DNA of 64,000 nucleotides from Georgenia subflava (GTDB lineage: Bacteria; Actinomycetota; Actinomycetes; Actinomycetales; Actinomycetaceae): positions 248,001-312,000 of the forward strand of contig NZ_VUKD01000004.1 of assembly GCF_009193155.1 (NCBI RefSeq). Direction: 5' to 3'. This document shows positions 34,558 through 43,970 of the stretch, piece by piece. Every line of letters starts with the position of its first letter. Position 1 is the stretch's first letter. The notes beneath the pieces are model-generated. The model saw nothing but the letters and a program-made list of their open reading frames with translations. It made no database searches and was not told the origin of the DNA. Both the position numbers and the translations under genes were made by a program.

Positions 34558-34632
34558 GCCCAGGTGCCCAGGTGCCCGGTGCCCAGGTGCCCAGGTGCCC
34601 AGGTGCCCAGGTGCCCGGTGCCCAGGTGCCCC
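34558..34632 (+). repeat. Short tandem repeat of CCCAGGTGC
   Basis: Roughly eight 9-bp units in a row, two of them shortened to CCCGGTGC. The array is compact and non-coding. Such arrays are slippage-prone and could vary between strains; an effect on the SDR promoter 150 bp downstream is possible but unproven. Confidence 0.85.
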
Positions 34633-34743
34633 TCAGCGTGTCCGCGCGGCTGCTAGGTACGGCGCCGAGTCGGGCGGCCTCTCCGGTCGAGGGTCATGCC
34701 GGCCAAGGACCATGCCGGAATATTCGATAACGCTCCCACCTTG

Positions 34744-34756
34744 TCCGTAATACGGA
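34744..34756. promoter_or_regulatory. Palindrome TCCGTAATACGGA before the SDR gene
   Basis: A 13-bp perfect inverted repeat (TCCGTA-A-TACGGA) lies 35 bp before the ATG at 34792. Its CCGTAA half matches one half of the regulon dyad found at three other promoters in this region, so the same or a related regulator may bind. Confidence 0.55.
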
Positions 34757-34791
34757 AGCACGTGAGATCGACCGAGAGAGGAGACTCCACA

Positions 34792-35571
34792 ATGCGTGGT
34801 CTCAAGGACAAGGTGGTACTCGTTACCGGAGGCGGACACGGCGCGGAGCAGGCCGGCTCCAGCCTGGGCCAGGCGATGAGCGTCGAGCTCGCGAAGGAGG
34901 GGGCGAAGGTCGTCGTCGCCGACCTCTCCCTCGAGCGAGCCAACGCCACCGTGACCCAGATCCGCGACGCAGGTGGCGACGCCACCGGTGTCGAGGCGGA
35001 CGTCGTCGACGAGAGCTCCGTCGCCGCGATGGTGAGCGCCGCGCTCGACGCCTACGGCCGGATCGACGTCCTGGTGAACAACGCCGGAGTCTTCGGCGCC
35101 TACTTGCCGCTGCTCGAGATCGAGACCAGCCAGTGGGAGCGCATCATGGACGTCGATCTCAAGGGCGTCTTCCTCGCCACGAAGGCGGTGCTACCGCACA
35201 TGCTCGAGCGGGGGAGCGGCGTCGTCATCAACGTCTCCTCGGCGTCCGGCGTCGTCGCCAGCGAGGTCGGGGCCGAGTACACCACGGCCAAGCACGGCGT
35301 CATCGGGCTCACCAAGCAGATCGCGTACGACTACGGCCACAAGGGCATCCGGGCGGTCGGGATCGGGCCCGGAGTCATCAAGACCGCTGCCTTCGAGGGA
35401 GCCGAGATCACGCCCGACTTCCCGTTCTACGACCTGACGATGCAGGCGCCGGCCGGCCGATACGGCGAGCCCCTGGAGGTTGCGCGCGCCGTCGTCTTCC
35501 TGGCGAGCGACGACGCCTCGTTCATCCACGGCCACACCATCCCGGTCGACGGCGGCTCTCCCATCCGGTAG
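34792..35571 (+). CDS. Short-chain dehydrogenase/reductase (SDR)
   Basis: This 259-residue NAD(P)-dependent oxidoreductase has the NNAG motif, the Ser before the active site (VINVSSASG), YTTAK with catalytic Tyr and Lys, and a C-terminal GHTIPVDGGSP. The cofactor loop TGGGHGAEQAGSSLGQAM is longer than the usual TGxxxGxG, which may alter cofactor binding. AGAGGAGA precedes the ATG. It sits beside the hydroxyacid dehydrogenase and propeller C, so an oxidation step on an imported sugar or sugar acid is likely. Confidence 0.9.
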   Translation: MRGLKDKVVLVTGGGHGAEQAGSSLGQAMSVELAKEGAKVVVADLSLERANATVTQIRDAGGDATGVEADVVDESSVAAMVSAALDAYGRIDVLVNNAGVFGAYLPLLEIETSQWERIMDVDLKGVFLATKAVLPHMLERGSGVVINVSSASGVVASEVGAEYTTAKHGVIGLTKQIAYDYGHKGIRAVGIGPGVIKTAAFEGAEITPDFPFYDLTMQAPAGRYGEPLEVARAVVFLASDDASFIHGHTIPVDGGSPIR

Positions 35572-35624
35572 CCGCAGACGCGGGGTCGCGCGTCCGGCGG
35601 AAGGGCAGGACGTTCCCGCTGCAT

Positions 35625-35662
35625 CGCGAAGGAGCCGGGTGAGTACACCCGGCTCCTTCGCG
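35625..35662. terminator. Bidirectional terminator between SDR and propeller gene C
   Basis: A perfect 17-bp stem (35625-35641 with 35646-35662) with a 4-nt AGTA loop lies midway between convergent genes. It can end transcription from both sides. Confidence 0.9.
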
Positions 35663-35681
35663 TTGTCGGCTCGACTTCTCG

Positions 35682-35715
35682 CTAGCCGGTGCAGGTTGCC
35701 GCTAGCCGGTGCAGG
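35682..35715. repeat. 20-bp-period duplication at the end of propeller gene C
   Basis: CTAGCCGGTGCAGG occurs at about 35682 and again at 35702, the second copy covering the stop codon and last codons of propeller gene C. This is a small duplication that copied the gene's end; the coding sequence itself is intact. Confidence 0.7.
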
Positions 35716-38377
35716 CGTTCTCCTGGCCCGGCGTCGCCACTCCCACGGGGACGAGCCCCTGGCCGCAGCGGCTGAAGGACCCCGCGCCGGGAACGCCCTG
35801 CCAGGAGTACGAATCGACCAGCGCGCCCTCGGGATCGACGAGGCGCACCTCGTCGTTGCCCACGAGGTGGATGCCCGACTCGTCCTGCTCCAGGAGGAGT
35901 AGCTCACCCGGCGCCAGCACGGCGTCCCCGAAGGTGTACGTCACGGCCGGACCGTTGGAGTTGGCGAGGGCCCAACCGCTCAGGTCGGCGCTGCCGTCCC
36001 CGGCGTTGTATAGCTCGATCATGCTCTGCCCGCCGGGCATGATCTCGTTGAGCACGACCTCGGCCTCCGCCTCGACGAGCTCGAACGACCACACCCGCTG
36101 TCCGTCGAGGCGGTAGCCCTCGTCGGGATTGGCGACCACTGTCCACTCGCCTGGTGTCGAGTACTCGCCGGCGGGGAGCACCTCGCCGTCGCGCAGGAAC
36201 GTCACGCCCTGGACCTCGGGGATCGTGACCGTCCCCTCCTGCTCGTCCACGACGACGTCGACCCCGTCGACGACGGTCGGCTCCAGCGCCGGCAAGGTGC
36301 CGGTGTGGACGACGCGTCCGTTCATCCAGTAGTTGGTGCCGTCCTCGGCCACGCGGAGCAGCTCACCGGCGGTCGGGGCCGGGGTGATGTCGGCCAGCGT
36401 GCTCGGGGAGACGCGGACGATCTCGGTGCGCGTGGAGAGGTAGAGCGCCTGCTCGACCGCGTTCCAGGTCAGGTCGCTGATGTGCCACGAACCCGACAGT
36501 GCGTCGGACGGCGTGTCGGTCAACGTGTTGGACTGCAGTGCGTTGCCGGTCGCCGGATCGATCTCGACCACCTTGCCGACGCTGGCTGCGAAGAGGCGTC
36601 CGTCGTCATCCACCGTGATCGCACCGATCCCGGTCTCGCCCGGCAACGGGCTGCTCTCCCACAGCACGGTCTCGGTCGCGACGTCCCACGCGAAGACAGT
36701 GCCTTCCTGGTGGACCGGCGTGGAACCGCCGCCGCCGTAGATCATCGTCCCGCCGTACACGACGCCGTCGTGATAGGTGAGCGCGCCGATGCCACGGTCC
36801 TCGAACGGCTTGTGCAGGACGCGCTCGCCCGTGGCCGGGTCGTAGAACGTGAGTGCACCGGTGAGCTCGCCGTACCCGGCGATGGTGCCGATGGCAACCT
36901 GGTCGCCGGCCGAGGTGAACGCGAACGGCCGGTCCTGGCCCTCGTCGCTGAGCCGGAAGAGCGACGTCGGGTTGTCGGCCGACCACGGCTGGGCCGGGTC
37001 GTAGACCATCACGTGCGCCGTCGGGTAGATGCCGATGTAGATCTTTCCGTCGTGCTCGCCCATGCCCTGCGCCTGCCCGAGACCGGGCTCGTACCCCCAG
37101 TCGCCCGTGCTCAGGTCGAACGTGCCGAGCCCGCCGGCCCGGCGAAGGCTGACGTGGTAGTTGCCGTCGGGTCCCGCGATGGCTGTGCGCGCGGTCTGCC
37201 CGGTGTCGCCGGTGAGGCCGTCCGGGGTGAACGTCTCGTAGGTGCCGGCGTCGACGTCGTGCAGGATGACCTTGCCGCGCATGCTGATCGAGATCACGGT
37301 CTTCGCGTCGTTGGCCGGGTTGACGAACAGCTCGACATCCTTGCTCCCGCTCGTGCCCGAGCCCGAGAGCGGGGTGATCTCACCTGTGGTGGGATCGAGC
37401 GCGTTGATCACGTTGCTGGAGGCGACGTAGACGGTGCCGTCCGCGTCGGGCTGCGAGATGGCGCTCGGGTAGACAGGGATCGACCAGTCGGACCACTCAC
37501 CGGTCGCCGGGTCGTAGAAGTAGCCGACGTCGCTGGTGCCGTCGGTGCACTTCTGGAGTCGGACCGCCAGCTTGTCACCGACCGGATCCACGCCGTAGAC
37601 GAAAGTGCACTCGCCGACCGCGTCCGGCAGCGGGATCTCCACGCGGTCGCCGGTCTCGGGGTCGACCTCCCAGAGCTGGCCGTCGACGGAGCCGGTGCCG
37701 GCGTAGACCTTGTCACCCAGGACCCCGACGGCACGCACGTAGTGGGAGTCCTCACGGAAGCCGTCGTAGACGGTCCACTCGTCGTCCGTGCCGAACTTGG
37801 CCAGACGGCCGGGGACGGCCGGATCGGCGTAGCCCTCGTAGGTCCCGACGTAGACGTTGCCGCCCTCGTCGACCTCGACCTCCCAGAGGAAGCTGCTGTC
37901 GGGGGTCGGGCGCGGATGGGCGGTCGGCTCCTCGGCGCCGAAGGGGAGCTCCCAGAGCACGCCCTGGGTGTTGGAGGCCACCCAGACGGTCCCGTCAGGG
38001 GCGATCGTCGTGCCCCAGGAGCCACGGCTGCCGGACAGCACGTAGGAGTTGATCACCTTCTGCTCGTGGACGTCGATCTCGACGAGTCGAGCGTCCGGGA
38101 CGGAGTTAGTGACCGCGAACATCCGGTAGGTACCATCGGGCATCCAGCCCGAGTCGGCGGAACCGACCGTGATCTTCGATGCCGAGATCTCGGAGTGCGC
38201 GACGTCCCATGCCGTCGGCTCGCTGTCGGGTGACGCGGACGCCGCAGGTGCGGCGTCCGATCCCGCCGACGGTTCGGCGTGGGCCGGTGCCATGGATACG
38301 GCCCCCACGAGCGCCCCGATGGCCGCGAAGGAGGCCAGCAGATAGGCGGGTTGGCGTTTCTTGCGTGTGCTGATCAT
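35702..38377 (-). CDS. Secreted beta-propeller protein with lamin-tail-like C-terminus (paralogue C)
   Basis: This 891-residue exported protein has a signal peptide ending near MAPAHA and an Ala/Ser-rich linker. The propeller matches paralogues A and B (APDGTVWVASNTQG, GGNVYVGTYEGYAD, DGVVYGGTMIYGG). It lacks the FIMAH-like tail. Instead it has a small beta-rich module (~705-770), then a lamin-tail-like domain (about 775-891; VVLNEIMPGGQ, IELYNAGDGSADLSGWALAN, LLLLEQDESG). Lamin-tail domains in secreted bacterial proteins often sit on surface-attached or DNA/glycan-associated enzymes. GGAAGG lies 9 nt before the ATG. It carries the same upstream dyad as paralogue A. Confidence 0.8.
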   Translation of the reverse strand: MISTRKKRQPAYLLASFAAIGALVGAVSMAPAHAEPSAGSDAAPAASASPDSEPTAWDVAHSEISASKITVGSADSGWMPDGTYRMFAVTNSVPDARLVEIDVHEQKVINSYVLSGSRGSWGTTIAPDGTVWVASNTQGVLWELPFGAEEPTAHPRPTPDSSFLWEVEVDEGGNVYVGTYEGYADPAVPGRLAKFGTDDEWTVYDGFREDSHYVRAVGVLGDKVYAGTGSVDGQLWEVDPETGDRVEIPLPDAVGECTFVYGVDPVGDKLAVRLQKCTDGTSDVGYFYDPATGEWSDWSIPVYPSAISQPDADGTVYVASSNVINALDPTTGEITPLSGSGTSGSKDVELFVNPANDAKTVISISMRGKVILHDVDAGTYETFTPDGLTGDTGQTARTAIAGPDGNYHVSLRRAGGLGTFDLSTGDWGYEPGLGQAQGMGEHDGKIYIGIYPTAHVMVYDPAQPWSADNPTSLFRLSDEGQDRPFAFTSAGDQVAIGTIAGYGELTGALTFYDPATGERVLHKPFEDRGIGALTYHDGVVYGGTMIYGGGGSTPVHQEGTVFAWDVATETVLWESSPLPGETGIGAITVDDDGRLFAASVGKVVEIDPATGNALQSNTLTDTPSDALSGSWHISDLTWNAVEQALYLSTRTEIVRVSPSTLADITPAPTAGELLRVAEDGTNYWMNGRVVHTGTLPALEPTVVDGVDVVVDEQEGTVTIPEVQGVTFLRDGEVLPAGEYSTPGEWTVVANPDEGYRLDGQRVWSFELVEAEAEVVLNEIMPGGQSMIELYNAGDGSADLSGWALANSNGPAVTYTFGDAVLAPGELLLLEQDESGIHLVGNDEVRLVDPEGALVDSYSWQGVPGAGSFSRCGQGLVPVGVATPGQENACTG

Positions 38378-38410
38378 CGCTGATCGCCTTCCGTAGGAAA
38401 CTGAGTGCGA

Positions 38411-38442
38411 CCCATCCTTACGGACACGACCGAAAGGTGCAA
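38411..38442 (-). promoter_or_regulatory. Conserved 32-bp promoter/operator, copy at propeller gene C
   Basis: On the minus strand the dyad TTTCGG-N6-CCGTAA lies at 38435-38418, 40 bp before the ATG. The flanks (TTGCACC before, GGATGGG after) match the block at 21440-21471 almost base for base, while the genes' own upstream DNA otherwise differs. This points to selection on the element. Confidence 0.75.
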
Positions 38443-38467
38443 TGCCTTCGCCGTGGGACGGCTCTCA

Positions 38468-38507
38468 CCGGATCTCGACGAGATCCGGGTGTGAAATACG
38501 CTATTTC
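38468..38507. promoter_or_regulatory. Two strong palindromes in the gap beyond propeller gene C
   Basis: CCGGATCTCG-A-CGAGATCCGG (38468-38488) is a perfect 21-bp palindrome. GAAATA-CGC-TATTTC (38493-38507) follows at once. These look like binding sites for dimeric repressors. They may have served the now-broken oxidoreductase gene to the right or act as an upstream element of propeller C. Confidence 0.6.
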
Positions 38508-38604
38508 GGCCGGAGCGCTAACGGTGCTCCAGTTTGTCGTTTGCGTGCGAAAACGAGCGTCCGCCGGCACCGGCGGGACGGCGGCAACTGCCGGCTCGCC
38601 ACCG

Positions 38605-39361
38605 ACGCCGGTGATCGCACGATGTGCGGGAGTGAGTCCCGCAGGGGTTGAACGGCTGCCCCGCTCCTCATGGCGCAGTGCTGGACGCGGCCGGTGTGGT
38701 TGCCGCCGTCGAGTAAACCCGCGGGGAGCGGCTGCCGGTCGCCATTCGCGACGGAGGCCACCACGGCCCCGGGCTCGGCAGCGTGGACGACGGTCTGGTG
38801 GTCGATCTGTCGCGGATGCGCGGCGTACGCGTGGAGGGAGAGCGATGGACGGTGCGGGGCGCGGCCGGGTGCACCGCGGCCGACGTCGACCACGCCACCC
38901 ACGCGTACGGCCTCACCGTCCCACTCGGGATCGTCGCGTCCACCGGCGTCGCCGGCTGACCCTCGGGGGCGGCATGGGGCCACCTGTCGCGGCAGAGACC
39001 ACCCCGGAGTTCCCGCCGCCCCCGCGCCGCCCCCAGACCGAGCACACGGCGTAGGTCATGCGGACCTCCCGCGACTTGTTGGCCAACGCGCCGCCGGCGC
39101 TCGGCACCTTCGTGGGCAACAAGGAGGTCCCCTCCGTTGACCCGTTCCCCGGCGAGCAGGGCAAGCGCGCCTGAGCCGTCATCCCAGTTACACCGGCTCG
39201 GCCGAGCCCGAGGCGGAGGTCATGGCGCCGCTGCTCGACGCGATCCCGGCGCCCCTTCAATTGGATGGGAGTGACGCCGTTCCCGGGGGTCCAGAGCATG
39301 TTCGACCCGTTGATGCCCCGGCGCACGAGTGGTACTGGCGGGGCGAGTGCGTCGCAGAAGT
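38605..39361 (+). pseudogene. Remnant of an FAD-linked (BBE/PCMH-type) oxidoreductase
   Basis: Pieces of one protein can be followed through several frames: VIARCAG near 38611, then after an in-frame TAA (38714) a run VAIRDGGHHGPGLGSVDDGL from 38738, and STGVAG followed by a frameshift into LTLGGGMG near 38960. A later piece (DLLANAPPALGTFVG, VDPFPGEQ, 39075-39170) leads to PFPGVQSMFDPLMP and HEWYWRGECV near 39340. The order matches the family, but a stretch of the middle is missing. Stops, frameshifts and a deletion show it is dead. It begins the decayed island that carries the IS21 element. Confidence 0.8.
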
Positions 39362-39481
39362 GCGCTGACCGCCTACGCCGGCGGTGTCGAGAGCAAGCGG
39401 TTCCTGCTCGACCTGGAGCGCTCACGTTCGCCGTCTGGACTCGTGGCGCGGCGCTACGTGGGTGCCGCCGGCCTCTCGTGA
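39362..39481 (+). pseudogene. 3' remnant of an ogt-like methyltransferase gene
   Basis: The frame reads ALTAYAGGVESKRFLLDLER, which matches the C-terminal end of the intact ogt gene at 43971 (ALTGYVGGVETKQLLLDLER), and then runs to a TGA. The catalytic PCHR region is absent. It abuts the oxidoreductase remnant directly, so the two were joined by rearrangement. Confidence 0.8.
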
Positions 39482-39574
39482 ACTCCACCGTGCCCGGTAC
39501 TGACAGCGACGGTTGAAAAGTAGGCCGGGAACGACGGTCGAAAGTTAGGCCACCTGAGCAGTATCGGACAGGTG

Positions 39575-41595
<2,021 letters not shown>

Positions 41596-41665
41596 CCACA
41601 CAACAACGTGGCCAACATTTCGACCACCGAAACTGGCCTACCTTTCAACCGTCGCCGACAGGTAC

Positions 41666-41950
41666 CTGTAGGTCCAGCCCTGGCAGCTGTCGGCCTCGGT
41701 GACTGACCTTGCCCGTTTCCGTCAATCAGGAGCGCCCGATGGCAGGTAAAGGTCCAACTGGTCGACCAACTCCGGGATCGCCCATCCTCGCGCTGGTTGC
41801 ACCGGATGCTCATGGCGTGCTCAGCGAGCCGGCGCTTACCACCTTGCCCTAGGCCTCTCGTCTTTGATCGCAATACCGTAGGCGGCCCTGTCGCGACGCT
41901 GCGCCTCGATTCTTCTGCCGAGTCAGGGCTATCCTCGGAACGAGGGAGCC
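41666..41950. other. Intergenic DNA right of the IS21 element
   Basis: No gene or recognisable remnant was found in this 285-bp stretch. Base composition begins to fall here towards the lower-GC gene that follows, which fits a boundary of acquired DNA. Confidence 0.45.
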
Positions 41951-43138
41951 CTAACGGCCCGGCTCGTCGTCCTTCGCTAATTCATCCCTAAGTTGCTCGA
42001 TTTCTAGCCTTGTCCATATGGATTTCCAGCGCTTCTGACTAACCCTTCGACGGAACCGGTCGAGATCGAAACCAGGAGTTCTGCGCACTTTCAGATCAAA
42101 GAGATCGCGAAGGCCATGGGGGGCAAGCAATTTGATGCGATTGTCCCGACCCAGGCGGCAGGCAATCGCCGTCGCAGTTTCTGGGAAGCGGCGCACGGCC
42201 GCTTCCAGGGACTCGTAGGGGGCGTCACCGGCGACTTTGTGCATTCGGGCCTGGTTCTTCACGGACCACTTCACGTTGGCACTCACAATTTGCAGCTTTG
42301 CCTCAAGGCGGTGTTCGTCATCTTCCGTCTTGCGGTCAGGGTCGAAGTAGACAATGTCCACATCGCTCCAAGCCGTGGGTATCACGAAGCCATGAACGTG
42401 ATCCCAGGCCGCTTCTCGGACGAAACCACCAGTGACCCAGGCGCTCTCACCAAGGACGTTCCTAACTACCGTTAACACGCCAAGCCAAGGCTGCTGCAAA
42501 ACTATGCCAGCCAATTGGCTTCCGAGGGCTGGTTCGATAGGAGACTTGGACGTCATGTCGTCCCACCGTGCAGGGGCTTCCCCGGCGATCCTTTCAGCGT
42601 CTCTCGCCTTCTCTCTCTTTCCCGTAGCACTCTTCTTAGCTCGGAGATATTCGCGGTCGCTGCTTGGGGGTAAGGCGGCGAGGATTCCCTTGTACCGCTC
42701 CCTGGTAGCTGTGAGATCGTCTTCAGTTAGAAGCCTCGCTCCGGCGGCGCTCAACGCGACAAGGTCCTCGATGTCACGAATGAACTCGGTCAATACCTCG
42801 ATCGAGCGGTAGTGCCGATTACTTCGCTCGTCGAATCGATACACAAGCCCGAGTAAGGTGACAACTAAGATCGCGAGGACGGCCAAATTGTAAAGGTCGC
42901 CGATCGTCGTCGCTTCTACAGGCCAAATTCTTGACATTGAACCCGCGAGCCTGTCCGGGCCCATGAACCCGATTACACTGACGACGGCCGCCACAACAAC
43001 TGTAACGATTACATAGTTGCGTCCCCGGCGCTGCGCGCTACTACCCTTGTTGCTGTGGATCTGACGAAGGAGAAGCGCCCGCCTTACATAACCATGTACG
43101 CGATTGCGCACGGCGGACTCGTCGGCGTTTCCGGTCAT
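41951..43138 (-). CDS. SLATT-like two-helix membrane domain fused to a nucleotidyltransferase
   Basis: This is a 395-residue protein. Residues 1-40 are basic and helical. Two membrane helices lie at ~41-59 and ~82-100, followed by a helical segment (RHYRSIEVLTEFI to ALPPSSDREYL, ~108-165) with the pattern of SLATT domains, the 2TM pore-forming effectors of nucleotide-signalling defence systems. Residues ~205-375 match the NTP_transf_6 (DUF925) nucleotidyltransferase family: WVTGGFVREAAWD (Gly237-Gly238), SDVDIVYFD (Asp259, Asp261) and WSVKNQARMH (291-300). Lower GC and AT-ended codons indicate transfer. A 17-codon ORF (43188-43135) overlaps the start as ATGA. No partner gene remains. A defence role is inferred. 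Confidence 0.72.
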   Translation of the reverse strand: MTGNADESAVRNRVHGYVRRALLLRQIHSNKGSSAQRRGRNYVIVTVVVAAVVSVIGFMGPDRLAGSMSRIWPVEATTIGDLYNLAVLAILVVTLLGLVYRFDERSNRHYRSIEVLTEFIRDIEDLVALSAAGARLLTEDDLTATRERYKGILAALPPSSDREYLRAKKSATGKREKARDAERIAGEAPARWDDMTSKSPIEPALGSQLAGIVLQQPWLGVLTVVRNVLGESAWVTGGFVREAAWDHVHGFVIPTAWSDVDIVYFDPDRKTEDDEHRLEAKLQIVSANVKWSVKNQARMHKVAGDAPYESLEAAVRRFPETATAIACRLGRDNRIKLLAPHGLRDLFDLKVRRTPGFDLDRFRRRVSQKRWKSIWTRLEIEQLRDELAKDDEPGR

Positions 43139-43420
43139 CCCGTGATTCTAGGGGAACGCGTCGGGGCTAGCTTCGTCCAGAGATTCATGCCCGAGAGCGC
43201 TCGCGGCACCTCCTCTCCATGCTTCCGTCTGCCCCGAGAGCGGCAGAGTTCGAGAGCGGCGCGGGATGGTTAGGAGGCCGCTGATTAAGCCCCGTGGAGA
43301 GGTGTAGCGGTAAGCCTGCTGCGCGAGCGGCTCCGCTGGGTTGGCTATGCCGTCTTCAGGGCGGGTGCGTCGACCTCCTCGTCAGAGTGCGCCCTGGTGA
43401 TTGCGGTGGGCCCCGGGCGG
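43139..43420. other. Intergenic DNA upstream of the SLATT-nucleotidyltransferase gene
   Basis: This should contain the promoter of the gene to its left, but no convincing -35/-10 pair was seen. A GAGGAGG run (about 43206-43212) lies too far from the ATG to serve it. GC rises to the host level towards 43300. Confidence 0.4.
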
Positions 43421-43567
43421 CAGAGCTTAGCCATGGGTGCCTCGGAGAGGTGGCGGCGATCGACGACCTGCCACTCTTCGTGGGCCTCGATCACGACTGC
43501 GCCGACGAGGCGGTCCAGGCGGTGACGTTGGGGAAGATACCGACGACGTCGGTGCAGCGCGTGACCT
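43421..43567 (-). pseudogene. C-terminal remnant of an IS256-family transposase
   Basis: On the minus strand, RCTDVVGIFPN shifts frame into DRLVGAVVIEAHEEWQVVD and RRHLSEAPMAKL, the C-terminal end of IS256-type (mutator) transposases. Everything upstream is missing. This is a scar of an earlier insertion. Confidence 0.75.
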
Positions 43568-43592
43568 AAGGTGGTGACCACACCCGTCTTGC

Positions 43593-43824
43593 GTGGGTGA
43601 CGGCCACCGTGCGGTCGGCAGCGCCGGAGTAGACAGTGATCAGCGGGTTGTCCGCTTAGTCATATTCGTGGCCGGTCGGCGTCCGGCCCGGTGACCTGCA
43701 CGGCGCCCTCGCGCACCCACAGCGGCAGCGAGGAGAAGTCGTGCCGCCCGGTGCACCAGCCACCCCCGGCGGTCTCGCCGGTCAGCAGGTTCGTCCTGGT
43801 GCCGGCGGGCAGATACCTGACGTC
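43593..43824 (-). pseudogene. C-terminal remnant of a GH31 alpha-glucosidase/xylosidase
   Basis: On the minus strand the frame reads DVRYLPAGTRTNLLTGETAG then HDFSSLPLWVREGAV, the conserved beta-domain end of GH31 enzymes. After a stop, another frame continues EYD, a TAA, then ADNPLITVYSGAADRTVAV. The catalytic barrel is gone. The remnant shows that a glycosidase locus was lost here. Confidence 0.75.
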
Positions 43825-43970
43825 ACCCCTCGGCGGAGACGGCGCAGTCGCTTACCTGTCGCGACGGGACGTCGGTCGGGGTTGCGCGTCGGACGTGCTC
43901 GAGCGGTGCCCGACCTCACGCTCGCGTTCGCCCCGGCGTCTACCCCACGACGACGCAAGGGAGGACCACC

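Larger units (their letters stand above)
34313..34791. other. Long intergenic region with repeats and dyads
   Basis: This stretch of 479 bp has no gene. It contains an inverted pair CCGAAACCCG (34400-34409) and CGGGTTTCGG (34496-34505) nearly 90 bp apart, a symmetric ACCGCCATGACGGT (34518-34531 region), the CCCAGGTGC microsatellite and a palindrome close to the SDR gene. It looks like a regulatory or repeat-rich spacer. Confidence 0.6.

Noticed and set aside
42116-42812. Plus-strand coding regions opposite the SLATT-nucleotidyltransferase gene
   Set aside because: The minus-strand frame carries coherent membrane and nucleotidyltransferase motifs over its full length; the plus-strand frames show no family resemblance and no ribosome-binding sites.
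41951-43138. Complete CBASS or other known cyclic-nucleotide defence system
   Set aside because: There is no CD-NTase of the SMODS/OAS type, no cap genes and no separate effector nearby. The DUF925-type domain is not known to make cyclic oligonucleotides, so only a defence-like role is suggested.
41666-43970. tRNA gene as integration site of the island
   Set aside because: No cloverleaf-like sequence or CCA end could be found on either strand of the island or its edges.
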